A stretch of 64,000 nt of DNA from Chlorogloeopsis sp. ULAP01 (GTDB lineage Bacteria > Cyanobacteriota > Cyanobacteriia > Cyanobacteriales > Nostocaceae): assembly GCF_030381805.1 (NCBI RefSeq), contig NZ_JAUDRH010000006.1:186001-250000 (forward strand). The letters run 5' to 3'. The notes under the pieces are model-generated. The model saw only the letters and a list, made by a program, of their open reading frames with translations, was not told the DNA's origin and searched no databases. Below, one piece after another: positions 1 to 8,345 of the stretch (position 1 is its first letter; each line of letters starts with the position of its first letter). Both the position numbers and the translations under genes were made by a program.

Positions 1-2
1 AT

Positions 3-212
3 GTCGCAGTTCGTTATATTTTAGATAAACCCGCCGTAGGTGGTGTAATTGTTGGTGCTAGACTTGGCATATCTGAACATCTAGAAGATAACGCCAAAGT
101 ATTTGATTTGACTCTAGATACTGAAGATTTGCAGTTGATAGATAGTGTATCTAGTCAAGAAAGGGATTTGTATCAGTTAATCGGCGATTGTGGTGACGAA
201 TATCGTCGATAA
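3..212 (+). CDS. Aldo/keto reductase, C-terminal fragment (gene enters from the left edge)
   Basis: An open frame with no start runs from the left edge to the TAA at 210-212. It encodes about 69 residues including the segment YILDKPAVGGVIVGAR followed by LGISEHLEDN. This resembles the C-terminal end of aldo/keto reductases, where a conserved 'vIvGar' strand and following helix close the TIM barrel near the NADPH site. The catalytic part lies outside the window, so substrate cannot be inferred. The only in-window ATG near the edge is in another frame, which supports a truncated view rather than a short gene. Confidence 0.6.
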   Translation, partial: VAVRYILDKPAVGGVIVGARLGISEHLEDNAKVFDLTLDTEDLQLIDSVSSQERDLYQLIGDCGDEYRR

Positions 213-266
213 CAGATAATTGCTCACGCTCCCAGGAGTAGCGATCGCATTTCTGGGTTATTATCT

Positions 267-497
267 CTAAGCCCCCAAACTATCTAAAATTTTGTTAAAT
301 TGGTAAACTGAATTTTCTAGTTCATCTGTTTTTATTGCTCCTGTTTTTCTGGCTTTAGGAAAAGGTTGAAAGCATGAGTTGATCCCATCTCTTACTTCTG
401 CTTCACACGTGGTTAAAGGCAGTCCAAAATATAGTTGTGCTGCTGCAAGCTGTGCCTGTTCTTCGTATATTTCTTTAATATCAAAGCTATTGTGCAT
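267..497 (-). CDS. Small hypothetical protein (76 aa)
   Basis: A 76-residue protein starting MHNSFDIKEIYEEQ, with a purine-rich GGGAAAG just upstream of the ATG that could act as ribosome binding site. It is soluble and mostly helical by composition, with two cysteines and no signal peptide or membrane segment. It ends convergently with the aldo/keto reductase fragment. I do not recognise a family. Its amino-acid composition looks natural and it is not the shadow of another gene, so it is probably real, but function is unknown. Confidence 0.5.
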   Translation of the reverse strand: MHNSFDIKEIYEEQAQLAAAQLYFGLPLTTCEAEVRDGINSCFQPFPKARKTGAIKTDELENSVYQFNKILDSLGA

Positions 498-662
498 TTT
501 TCTTTCCCAATGGCTATACAGTTTTTACCAACCTAGTTGGGTGAAATGAGCTATTATTCGGCTAATTACCTTATTTTCAGATATAGAAAGAGTCCACTAT
601 GTAGTCTACTACACAAATTTTTGTCATCCTTGGTAATCTTCCCAAGTTAATTTTTCTTTACA

Positions 663-752
663 ATGATTAGCAAAGAAACTGCCGAATATTATGTCTGGGG
701 TAACAACAGCAATGGTGATTTCTCAGCCTCCCAGTCACGGCGATCGGATTGA
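663..752 (+). pseudogene. Possible relic of a cupin-domain gene (N-terminus only)
   Basis: The 29-codon frame begins MISKETAEYYVWGNNSNG. This resembles the start of a family of small single-domain cupins that open with ISKxxAEHYxWGxxCDGW. After about 18 codons the resemblance is lost and the frame stops, so only a 5-prime end would remain. The match is short and recalled from memory, so a chance resemblance is possible. Confidence 0.35.
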
Positions 753-1044
753 ATCCATCGACTAGGATGATATTAGGCTGTTGACGAAAATACTCTGTCA
801 TTTCAAACTGAGAATTGGATAGTCGAGTTTCTTGTCTTCAATCCATTGGCAGATTGAGATTTAAGTCAAGAGTGACTGGTTATCAATTTTGATATTCTGG
901 CTTGCTTCCTTTTAACTTTTGTTTCATTAGTTCCTGTAATTCAGTTGCTTTTTTCATAATTCAGGATCATCTATCTCATTTGCAACTTGCATAAGCTGAT
1001 TAATGCATTCAAACAGGACTTAATGCACTAAAAATTCGGCGCGT

Positions 1045-1228
1045 TACGGCTAGTTCTCACCCTCTTATACCAAGTTCAGTTAATTACTTATAAATCTTTA
1101 AGCACCCCACCCACCTAACGGTACCCTCCCCTTACCAAGGGGAGGGTTAGGGAGGGGTAACACCAAGATGGTAATCATAACTAATCATGCGAACTGATAT
1201 TAAACTCTCAAATCCTTACATAGCCGTA
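1045..1228. repeat. 49-bp inverted-end repeat, copy 1, split by a MITE
   Basis: The element starts TACGGCTA (1045-1052) and ends TAGCCGTA (1221-1228), an exact 8-bp inverted repeat. Removing the 135-bp insert at 1066-1200 restores 49 bp, the same length as the intact copies at 9340-9388 and 41867-41915. The right arm shares the core CTCAAATC with both other copies. Confidence 0.75.
1066..1200. mobile_element. 135-bp MITE-like element inserted in a 49-bp repeat
   Basis: This non-coding insert begins TATACCAAGTTC and ends GAACTGATAT. The outward ends form an imperfect inverted repeat (TACCAAGTTC against ATATCAGTTC). A TA dinucleotide flanks both sides, as expected for a TA target duplication. 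The interior carries a G/C-rich palindrome (CCCTCCCC...GGGGAGGG). It has no coding capacity and would need a transposase supplied from elsewhere. Confidence 0.65.
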
Positions 1229-1241
1229 ACACAACGGCAAT

Positions 1242-1270
1242 AAAGCGGGAGGAACATCCACTCCGCTTTT
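1242..1270. terminator. Hairpin downstream of uvrA, candidate terminator
   Basis: AAAGCGGGAG pairs with CTCCGCTTT with one bulge, and a run of five T follows on the plus strand. It sits about 60 bp beyond the uvrA stop. On the minus strand the trailing sequence is TTTATT, a weaker T-tract, so termination of uvrA is plausible rather than certain. Confidence 0.45.
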
Positions 1271-1331
1271 TGCCTCCCCTACTTAATTTTTACTATGAAT
1301 TGTGATACACCAATTTAGCTGTGTCACACCA

Positions 1332-4235
1332 CTACTTACTTCTATTTGCCGACACTACTGGCGGATAATGCTGCAACACCTGCTTCAAATACTGTCCAGT
1401 ATAAGACTTAGGATTCTCTGCTACTTCTTCTGGCGTACCTATAGCAATTATTTCTCCACCTTTATCGCCACCTTCTGGCCCCAAATCTATCACCCAATCG
1501 GCGCAACGAATTACATCTAAATTATGTTCAATTACCAAAATTGAATTACCTTTATCTACCAATCTTTGCAACACATCTAACAATTTATGGACATCATAAA
1601 AAGATAAACCTGTTGTTGGTTCATCAATTAAATAAAGTGTTTTTCCTGTGGCGCGGCGCGATAGTTCTGTTGCTAGTTTTACGCGCTGCGCTTCTCCACC
1701 AGATAACGTAGTCGCGGGTTGTCCGAGGTGAATATAACCCAATCCGACATCTACTAAAGTTTGCAAACGAGTGACAGCTTTAGGAATGTTTTGAAAAAAT
1801 TCCAAAGCTTCTTCAACAGTCATATTGAGAACGTCAGCAATAGATTTATCTTTATACTTCACCTGCAAAGTTTCGCGGTTATATCTTGCACCTTTACAAA
1901 CTTCACATTGCACATAAACATCAGGCAGAAAATTCATTTCAATGACGTTTACACCTTGCCCGCTACAAGCTTCACAACGCCCACCTTTGACATTAAAAGA
2001 AAATTGTCCCGGTTTGTAACCCCTGGCTTTTGCTTCAATGGTTGCAGAAAACACATCGCGAATTACATCAAAAACGCCTGTGTAAGTTGCTGGGTTAGAA
2101 CGGGGTGTTCTACCGATAGGAGATTGATCGATGACAATTGCTTTATCAATCGTATTTAGTCCCTTAATCCCATCCATTTCTTTGGGAAAAGGCACTTTGC
2201 GGAAAAGGTGGTGTTGCAGTGCTGGATAGAGTAATTCGTTAATTAAGGTAGATTTACCAGAACCAGAAACACCGGTGACAGTGACGAGTTTACCTAGTGG
2301 GATTTCTACATCTATATTTCTTAAATTATTGCGATGGGCATTTTTAATCACTAAACTTAGCCCATTTCCTTCCCTTCTTTGAGCAGGTGTTTGAATTACC
2401 TGTCGCCCCGATAAATATGCACCTGTCAATGAAGCTTCAGCTTCTAATAACGCCTTTAAGTCGCCTTGAGCAATAATATTTCCACCGCGAACACCCGCAC
2501 CAGGGCCAATATCAACTATATAATCGGCAGCACGAATTGTTTCTTCATCATGCTCCACCACAATTAATGTATTGCCCAAATCGCGCAATTTGGTTAAAGT
2601 TCGCAGCAAGCGCCCATTATCTCGTTGATGCAATCCAATACTTGGCTCATCTAAAACGTATAAAACTCCAGTCAAGCCAGAGCCAATCTGAGTTGCCAAA
2701 CGAATACGCTGTGCCTCACCACCCGAAAGCGTCATTGCCGGGCGATCTAATGTTAAATAATCCAACCCCACATCTAAGAGAAATTGCAACCTAGCTCTAA
2801 TCTCTCTCAATACCAAATCGGCAATGCGATAGGCACGATCGCTTAATTTTAAATTATCAATCCTCTCCCGACACTGGGCGATCGATACTCCTGTCAAATC
2901 TAAAATTCGATACTGCCCCAATCGTACCGCCAATGCTTCTGGTTTCAAGCGCTTTCCATTACACACTGGACATGGTTGATCTATTAAATACTGCTCTAAC
3001 TTTTGCTTAACTAGTTCTGAACCACCCTCATATTGCCTTTGTAAAATTGGAATTACTCCTCTAAAAACCTGGTTTTTCTGTGTTTCTGACGTAGTTTCTT
3101 CTCCATGCAAAATTATCTGTTGTTGTTCCTTCGTTAGCTTATTCCAGGATGTCTGCAATTCAAATCCATAAGCTTGTGCCAAACTATAAAGCAATTCTAA
3201 ATAATAAGAATTATCTTTTTCTGACCAAGGTGCGATCGCTGCATAGACTGGTGCTTCCGGATCGGGTACTACCAATTCCACAGAAAATCTTCTTAAACTG
3301 CCAATGCCATGACAATTAGGACAAGCACCATAGGGAGAGTTAAACGAGAACAATCGCGGCGATAATTCTTCCATCACCGCGCCGTGTTCTGGACAAGCAA
3401 AATTCTCTGAAAATACTAATTCTTGTTCCTCAGTTGATGGTTGGCTACTATCCGACGCAGGAGTAAATAAAATTACTGCTATTCCCTCTGATAATTTCAA
3501 ACAAGTAGCGAGCGAATCGACTAAACGCTCTTGAATACCGTCTTTTTTCATTAAACGGTCAATTACTACTTCAATAGTGTGAGTAGTGTTTTTATCTAAC
3601 TCAATCGAGTCTGATAATTCGCGCACCTCACCATCAATGCGGACGCGGACAAAACCACCAGATGCCAAACTCGATAATAACTTTTTATGAGTGCCTTTTT
3701 TACCCCGCACCACAGGCGCAAGAATTTGAAAGCGGGTACGATCGCCTAATTCCATAATGCGATCAACCATTTCATCAATAGTTTGTGGAGCAATACAGCG
3801 ATCGCAAATCGGACAATGGGGTTCACCCGCCCGCCCAAACAATAAGCGCAAATAGTCGTAAATTTCTGTTACCGTCCCCACTGTGGAACGGGGGTTATGG
3901 GAAGTAGACTTTTGGTCGATGGAAATTGCCGGACTTAACCCTTCAATTGACTCTACATCTGGTTTGTCCATCTGACCTAAAAATTGCCGTGCATAAGCAC
4001 TGAGAGATTCGACATAGCGGCGCTGTCCCTCGGCAAAGATTGTGTCAAAAGCTAAAGAAGACTTGCCCGAACCAGAAACACCTGTAAAGACGATCAAGCG
4101 ATCGCGCGGTAAGTCCAAGTCAATATTTTTCAGGTTATGCTGCCTAGCACCCCGAATACGGATAGTGTTTTGGTGATTTTGATGGGGATAGGGAAGATGC
4201 CCATTTATAGATGCAGCTAATTGAGTTTCTGACAT
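1332..4235 (-). CDS. uvrA: Excinuclease ABC subunit A (UvrA)
   Basis: UvrA is the DNA-damage recognition ATPase of nucleotide excision repair; it dimerises and loads UvrB on lesions. The 967-residue protein has the family layout. It has two ABC modules with Walker A motifs GVSGSGKSS (about residues 52-60) and GVSGSGKST, and two LSGGEAQR signatures. Each module carries a zinc module: the second has CEAC...CEVC, while the first reads CPEH...CPNC, so one cysteine is replaced by histidine. Length is normal for the family. The ATG at 4235 gives about 24 residues before the first conserved motif. A LexA box 66 bp upstream points to SOS control. The gene stands alone, divergent from the ferredoxin gene. 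Confidence 0.97.
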   Translation of the reverse strand: MSETQLAASINGHLPYPHQNHQNTIRIRGARQHNLKNIDLDLPRDRLIVFTGVSGSGKSSLAFDTIFAEGQRRYVESLSAYARQFLGQMDKPDVESIEGLSPAISIDQKSTSHNPRSTVGTVTEIYDYLRLLFGRAGEPHCPICDRCIAPQTIDEMVDRIMELGDRTRFQILAPVVRGKKGTHKKLLSSLASGGFVRVRIDGEVRELSDSIELDKNTTHTIEVVIDRLMKKDGIQERLVDSLATCLKLSEGIAVILFTPASDSSQPSTEEQELVFSENFACPEHGAVMEELSPRLFSFNSPYGACPNCHGIGSLRRFSVELVVPDPEAPVYAAIAPWSEKDNSYYLELLYSLAQAYGFELQTSWNKLTKEQQQIILHGEETTSETQKNQVFRGVIPILQRQYEGGSELVKQKLEQYLIDQPCPVCNGKRLKPEALAVRLGQYRILDLTGVSIAQCRERIDNLKLSDRAYRIADLVLREIRARLQFLLDVGLDYLTLDRPAMTLSGGEAQRIRLATQIGSGLTGVLYVLDEPSIGLHQRDNGRLLRTLTKLRDLGNTLIVVEHDEETIRAADYIVDIGPGAGVRGGNIIAQGDLKALLEAEASLTGAYLSGRQVIQTPAQRREGNGLSLVIKNAHRNNLRNIDVEIPLGKLVTVTGVSGSGKSTLINELLYPALQHHLFRKVPFPKEMDGIKGLNTIDKAIVIDQSPIGRTPRSNPATYTGVFDVIRDVFSATIEAKARGYKPGQFSFNVKGGRCEACSGQGVNVIEMNFLPDVYVQCEVCKGARYNRETLQVKYKDKSIADVLNMTVEEALEFFQNIPKAVTRLQTLVDVGLGYIHLGQPATTLSGGEAQRVKLATELSRRATGKTLYLIDEPTTGLSFYDVHKLLDVLQRLVDKGNSILVIEHNLDVIRCADWVIDLGPEGGDKGGEIIAIGTPEEVAENPKSYTGQYLKQVLQHYPPVVSANRSK

Positions 4236-4300
4236 ATCGGCAGGCTAATCAATGTAAGGCAGCACGTAACAGTCCTTAATAATACTACCGTTGTTATGGT

Positions 4301-4314
4301 AGAACAACAGTACT
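4301..4314 (-). promoter_or_regulatory. LexA box (SOS operator) upstream of uvrA
   Basis: Read on the minus strand the site is AGTACTGTTGTTCT. It fits every position of the published cyanobacterial LexA consensus RGTACNNNDGTWCB. It lies 66 bp before the uvrA start, a position expected for an operator overlapping the promoter. Confidence 0.7.
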
Positions 4315-4319
4315 GTTAT

Positions 4320-4785
4320 AGGTGTTAATTTCACTCCTATTTATAGAGCGATCGCCGTTTGTTTCACTCATTTTCTATTAGGCGAGGTGTAAAATATGAG
4401 CGCTCAAAGGACACAAGCACTATTACAGGCGCGCAAAGACAAAAAGTAAAGTCTTCTGTTTTCTTTCCTTCTGCCTCTGGGCAGTCGCCACCCTTACGGG
4501 AAGCCGCTGCGCGTCTACAACGGAGGGGAACCTTCCGAAGTCGCCACCCTACGGGAAGCCGCCCTCCGGGCGTCTACAACGGGGGGCTTTGGGGCCCCCA
4601 CGGAGTGGGGTTGGGGGGAAACCCCCGCACGGCGCTGCTCTCTGCCCTCTGCCTTAATTATTGAGAGTTTGGCTTGACTATTGACCAATGACTAATAACT
4701 ATTGACTAATGACCAAATCATTGTTGTTAGGCTAGAAATAGCTGGCTCAGAACAGCGATTGCGATCTAAAAAAGAGGGGAAATCT
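4320..4785. repeat. G/C-rich hairpin repeats and ACTAATGAC-type tandem repeat
   Basis: Between uvrA and the ferredoxin gene lies a nested array of cyanobacterial repeats. A unit with 'agtcgccaccc..tacgggaagccgc..cgtctacaacgg' occurs twice in tandem (about 4485-4527 and 4540-4584). A CGGAGG-GGAA-CCTTCCG hairpin is at 4521-4537, the same type found inside lnt. At 4676-4715 follow irregular 'actattgaccaatgactaat' repeats. An open frame across the array encodes only repeat-derived sequence. Confidence 0.7.
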
Positions 4786-5013
4786 ATGCCACACACTATT
4801 GTTACAGAGGTTTGTGAAGGCGTCGCAGATTGTGTAGACGCTTGTCCAGTTGCTTGTATTCACCCAGGGCCAGGTAAAAATGTCAAGGGAACCGATTGGT
4901 TTTGGATTGATTTTGCCACCTGTATTGACTGTGGTATATGTCTCCAAGTTTGCCCTGTAGAAGGAGCGATCGTCCCAGAAGAAAGGACTGATTTGCAAAA
5001 AACGCCATCATAG
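4786..5013 (+). CDS. Di-cluster bacterial-type ferredoxin
   Basis: A 75-residue low-potential electron carrier. Eight cysteines form two cluster motifs: C10-x5-C16-x3-C20 with C24, and C46-x2-C49-x2-C52 with C56. The first motif lacks one cysteine of the classic CxxCxxC, as in seven-iron ferredoxins, so one cluster may be [3Fe-4S] and the other [4Fe-4S]; this is inference from spacing. I chose the ATG at 4786 because AGAGGGG lies just upstream. The open frame extends further up only through repeat sequence. It stands alone before the LivF-type ATPase gene, so its redox partner is not apparent. Confidence 0.88.
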   Translation: MPHTIVTEVCEGVADCVDACPVACIHPGPGKNVKGTDWFWIDFATCIDCGICLQVCPVEGAIVPEERTDLQKTPS

Positions 5014-5071
5014 TTTATTCGGGACTGGGGGTTAGGGGCTAGAGGCTAGGAAGAGAACAAGGAGAGGAATT

Positions 5072-5103
5072 GTACAGACGCTTCGGTTCCGAAGCGTCTG
5101 TAC
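5072..5103. repeat. Perfect hairpin repeat (15-bp arms)
   Basis: GTACAGACGCTTCGG and its exact reverse complement are separated by only TT. This belongs to the common cyanobacterial GTACAGACG...CGTCTGTAC repeats. It lies 60 bp after the ferredoxin stop and could also act as a transcript end, although no T-tract follows. Confidence 0.75.
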
Positions 5104-5149
5104 CCAGTCGCCGATACCCTGTCCCCAATTTTTACTTGAGTAGGAAATA

Positions 5150-5285
5150 TTGATTAATATTATTAACTACTAACTACTGTATGGGCGGGTTTATGTAAAT
5201 TATGGGTTTGAGTCGAATACCATCAAAAAAACCACCCCTACTAACCACTATCTATTAGCTACTAATCACTAACCAATGACTAATG
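5150..5285 (+). repeat. Degenerate ACTAAT/ACTAACC tandem repeat running into the livF start
   Basis: Irregular 7-8 bp units (taactactaactactg, then actaaccactatctattagctactaatcactaaccaatgactaatgac) fill the leader and overlap the first codons of the next gene. Similar units precede the ferredoxin gene at 4676-4715. Confidence 0.6.
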
Positions 5286-6004
5286 ACTATTTACTAGAAG
5301 TTAAAAATGTTCATGCTGGATACATCAAAGATGTAGATATTTTGCAAGGTATAAATTTTTGCGTTCATTCTAGGGAAATGGTGACTGTAATTGGCCCTAA
5401 TGGTGCAGGTAAATCAACCCTAGCGAAAACTATTTTTGGACTATTAACACCCCATAAAGGCACAATTACCTTCAAAGGTGAGGATATCACTGGGCTAAAG
5501 TCAAATCAAATTGTTCAAAAGGGAATGTGTTATGTACCACAAATTTCCAATGTTTTCTCTTCACTAAGTGTTGAAGAAAACTTAGAAATGGGTGCTTTTG
5601 TCCGTAATGTCAATTTAAAACCACTCAAAGATAAAATATTTACGATGTTTCCCAGGCTTGCCGATCGCTGTCGTCAACGTGCTGGTACTCTTTCAGGAGG
5701 AGAACGGCAGATGCTAGCGATGGGTAAAGCTTTGATGTTGGAACCCAACTTATTACTTTTGGATGAACCTTCGGCTGCTTTGTCTCCGATTTTAGTAACT
5801 CAAGTGTTTGAGCAAATTAAAGAAATAAACCGGGCAGGTACAGCGATCGTTTTGGTTGAACAAAACGCTCGTAAAGCTTTGGAGATGGCACACCGGGGTT
5901 ATGTACTAGAATCGGGACGAGATGCAATTCAAGGCCCCGGTTTAGAATTGTTGAACGATCCCAAAGTGGGTGAACTATATTTAGGAGCTGGAAAGGCGCA
6001 TTAA
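5276..6004 (+). CDS. livF: LivF-type ABC transporter ATP-binding protein (branched-chain/neutral amino acids)
   Basis: A 242-residue ATPase of the branched-chain amino acid (HAAT) importer class, the LivF side (NatE in Anabaena nomenclature). Walker A GPNGAGKST is at residues 40-48, signature LSGGERQ at 139-145, Walker B LLLLDEP at about 159-165. The C-terminal part VLVEQNARKALEMAHRGYVLESG is typical of LivF. It would energise uptake with permeases and a binding protein encoded elsewhere; none is adjacent here. The start codon lies inside an ACTAATGAC repeat and gives the N-terminus MTND; no ribosome binding site is visible, but no better ATG exists before the first conserved strand. It ends 1 nt from the convergent kinase gene. 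Confidence 0.88.
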   Translation: MTNDYLLEVKNVHAGYIKDVDILQGINFCVHSREMVTVIGPNGAGKSTLAKTIFGLLTPHKGTITFKGEDITGLKSNQIVQKGMCYVPQISNVFSSLSVEENLEMGAFVRNVNLKPLKDKIFTMFPRLADRCRQRAGTLSGGERQMLAMGKALMLEPNLLLLDEPSAALSPILVTQVFEQIKEINRAGTAIVLVEQNARKALEMAHRGYVLESGRDAIQGPGLELLNDPKVGELYLGAGKAH

Positions 6005-6005
6005 T

Positions 6006-8345
6006 TTAGGCATGAGAACTGCCAGCCAAATTAGCAATGATGCCAATCAAATTCAAGTTACTCAAAATGTCTGTAGCTTGAATCATCTGAGTTTGAGTCA
6101 CTTTACCAATACGTGCCACCATCACAATGCTATTACAAAAGGTCGCTAAAATTCTGGCATCAACCATAGTCAAAATAGCAGGAGCATCTATTAACACAAG
6201 ATCATAGTTTTGCTCAAACAACTCTACCAATTCTTTCATTCGTCGAGAACTAAGCAACTTCACCGTGTTTTCGGTGGTAGATCCAGCAGTCAAAACATCT
6301 ATGGAGGGGTGAATGGGTTGGATGTAATCCTCAAAAGAAGTATTTTCTTCATCGACTAATAATAGGGATAGTCCCCAATCATTAGAAAGTTCTAGGGTTT
6401 TATGCAAATTTGGTTGATGTAAGTTAGCATCTACTAGCAATACCCGTCGATGCATCCGGGCAGCACTCACCGCTAATTCCAAAGCTAAGGTTGTTTTGCC
6501 TTCTTTAGGTACTGCCGAAGTTACCATGAGAGACTTGAAGGAAAAGGGAGATTTGATGATTTGGATATTTTGATACGCCATATCCAGGGTTTGCTGGAAA
6601 GGCTTTTCGTCAAAAATTTCTGCTGCTTTGAAGTCAGCTTTGGTTTGCCCCCACTTCCAAGGTAAGCGCCATCCTTGCCTGTGGTGAAAGAATGGTTTTA
6701 GTTTTGGAACTGTAGCTAGTATCCGTAGATTGGTTAGCTTTTTTAATTCTTGTGGAGAATAAATAACTTTATTAGATAATCCCCCCATTAAGGCAGCAGC
6801 AAAACCTAAAATTGGTGCAGCGATCGCTCCTCCAATAATAAATAACAATCTGTTGCTACCCACATCGATTCCCCGTTGGGGTTCTTCTAAAACTTGCCAG
6901 TCAAAGTTTGTTTGAGACATTTTCAGCCCCAAAGATTGTTGTGCCTGGGTAAGTTGCTCAACTTGCTTGCGCTTCACTTCTACCTCTGGCAACAAGCGAT
7001 TATACTCTGATATTAGTTTTGGATATTTACTTAACTCCGAGGAAATTTTTTGTTCTGACTCGGCTAAACTCTTTTCATTAGCACGCAGTCCCTTGGTAGT
7101 TGTTTCTACTTCAATTAATTGTTGCGCTAGCCTCAGTTCAACCTCTTTTAATTGCTCTTTTGTCAATAATGGTTGTCTTGCACCTTCTGGCACAGGTGTT
7201 TTTTCGGCTAGCCATCGCCTGAGTACTTCCCAGTTAATTGGCTGGGCTACTTTGGCGTTTGTTCTGTCAATAGCTTGCAGTAGGGAAGCTTGTATGTTTT
7301 TATCTAATGTTGGAAGTGATTGCTGAATCTCTTTCCTGAATAATTCAACTTGGCTTTGGCGCTGCTCGATCAGTTTTTGTACAGCAGGAAAATCATCTGT
7401 ATAGCGTTGGCGTTCCTGTGCTAAAGCTAGTTCAGTTTTTTGAATGTCATCAATTAGCTCTTGAGAACGCAAGGATTGATTCAAGGGAGAAGAAAAGTCT
7501 GCGCTTCGAGAAGACGAAGCTAGCTCGTTCTCAATGTTTTTATGGCGAGCTTGTAAATCTTGTAGTTGAGCGCGAGTAGATTGTAGCTGTTTTTTAATAT
7601 CTACCAGCGACTCTAGCAGAAATTTACCTTGGATCTCAGGATCGAATACATTGTATTTTTTGCGAAACTTTTCTAACTTTTCCTCAGAGACTTGTAATTG
7701 TCGTTGCATCGTCGGTAGGCGATCATTAACCAAAGTCAGTACTTTACCAACTCTGTATTTTTGTTGCTCAATGTTGTAGTCTCGAAATGCTTTTTGAAGA
7801 GCTTGCAATACTTTTTGGGCTTTCACTGGATCCCTACTTTCAAAGGAAAGCTCAAATACATGATCATAAGTAGGATCATTTACTGTGTCTTGCTCTACTT
7901 CCTTTACAACTAAAGGTTTGCGATAATAATTGTGACCTTTAACCTCTTCTACAGTAATATTGGGATATTCAGTACGAAGTGAATTTACAGCTTTTTGGAT
8001 AATTTTAGAACTGACTATTAACCTCATTTGAGGAGTGTAGTTAAATGCTTCTAATTTAGGCTCAATTAAATCTTTTAATGCACCTTCTTGAGTATTAGTT
8101 AGCAGTTCTCTTTCATCAAAGTTGGAATTTACTAATAACTGCATAGAGCTTCGGTAAACAGGTTTTGCACTAAAAGCCATGAAACTCGCAGCTGACATGA
8201 CTACGCAAGAAACACCCACAATCAAAAAGCGGCGTTGCCACAGAATTGAAGAGATTGGAGAGGCTTGAGAAATATTTCTAATATTAATAACCTCTTTTTG
8301 AGAGGTAGTAACCAGCTTACCTTGTTCCAGTTCAGTGTTAATCAC
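6006..8345 (-). CDS. Wzc-like polysaccharide co-polymerase / BY-kinase-type protein, no tyrosine tail
   Basis: A 779-residue inner-membrane protein of exopolysaccharide chain-length control. It has a Wzz domain with a first membrane helix at about 37-60, a long periplasmic coiled coil (roughly 190-480), a second helix at about 507-530, and a cytosolic ATPase domain. Walker A is TSAVPKEGKTT (about 607-617) and Walker B is LVLIDAPA. Walker A-prime reads LLVDANLHQP, where most family members have DADLRRP. The protein ends GIIANLAGSSHA, with no tyrosine cluster, so classical autophosphorylation is unlikely. It stands alone, 34 kb from the exopolysaccharide cluster, whose own kinase has the standard motifs. 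An upstream leader of about 1 kb may hold its promoter. Confidence 0.88.
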   Translation of the reverse strand: MINTELEQGKLVTTSQKEVINIRNISQASPISSILWQRRFLIVGVSCVVMSAASFMAFSAKPVYRSSMQLLVNSNFDERELLTNTQEGALKDLIEPKLEAFNYTPQMRLIVSSKIIQKAVNSLRTEYPNITVEEVKGHNYYRKPLVVKEVEQDTVNDPTYDHVFELSFESRDPVKAQKVLQALQKAFRDYNIEQQKYRVGKVLTLVNDRLPTMQRQLQVSEEKLEKFRKKYNVFDPEIQGKFLLESLVDIKKQLQSTRAQLQDLQARHKNIENELASSSRSADFSSPLNQSLRSQELIDDIQKTELALAQERQRYTDDFPAVQKLIEQRQSQVELFRKEIQQSLPTLDKNIQASLLQAIDRTNAKVAQPINWEVLRRWLAEKTPVPEGARQPLLTKEQLKEVELRLAQQLIEVETTTKGLRANEKSLAESEQKISSELSKYPKLISEYNRLLPEVEVKRKQVEQLTQAQQSLGLKMSQTNFDWQVLEEPQRGIDVGSNRLLFIIGGAIAAPILGFAAALMGGLSNKVIYSPQELKKLTNLRILATVPKLKPFFHHRQGWRLPWKWGQTKADFKAAEIFDEKPFQQTLDMAYQNIQIIKSPFSFKSLMVTSAVPKEGKTTLALELAVSAARMHRRVLLVDANLHQPNLHKTLELSNDWGLSLLLVDEENTSFEDYIQPIHPSIDVLTAGSTTENTVKLLSSRRMKELVELFEQNYDLVLIDAPAILTMVDARILATFCNSIVMVARIGKVTQTQMIQATDILSNLNLIGIIANLAGSSHA

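Larger units (their letters stand above)
498..1331. other. Relic-rich intergenic stretch
   Basis: No intact gene is visible in these 830 bases. The stretch holds a short frame resembling a cupin N-terminus, two short minus-strand frames joined by an ATGA overlap near 957, two nested repeat elements (1045-1228) and a hairpin close to the end of uvrA. It looks like a place where genes decayed and mobile repeats settled. Confidence 0.6.

Noticed and set aside
4359..4664. Open frame of 101 codons between uvrA and the ferredoxin gene
   Set aside because: It crosses G/C-rich repeat units and its translation is repeat-derived; no ribosome site.
4702..4785. N-terminal extension of the ferredoxin
   Set aside because: Encoded by ACTAATGAC repeats; a proper ribosome site precedes the ATG at 4786.
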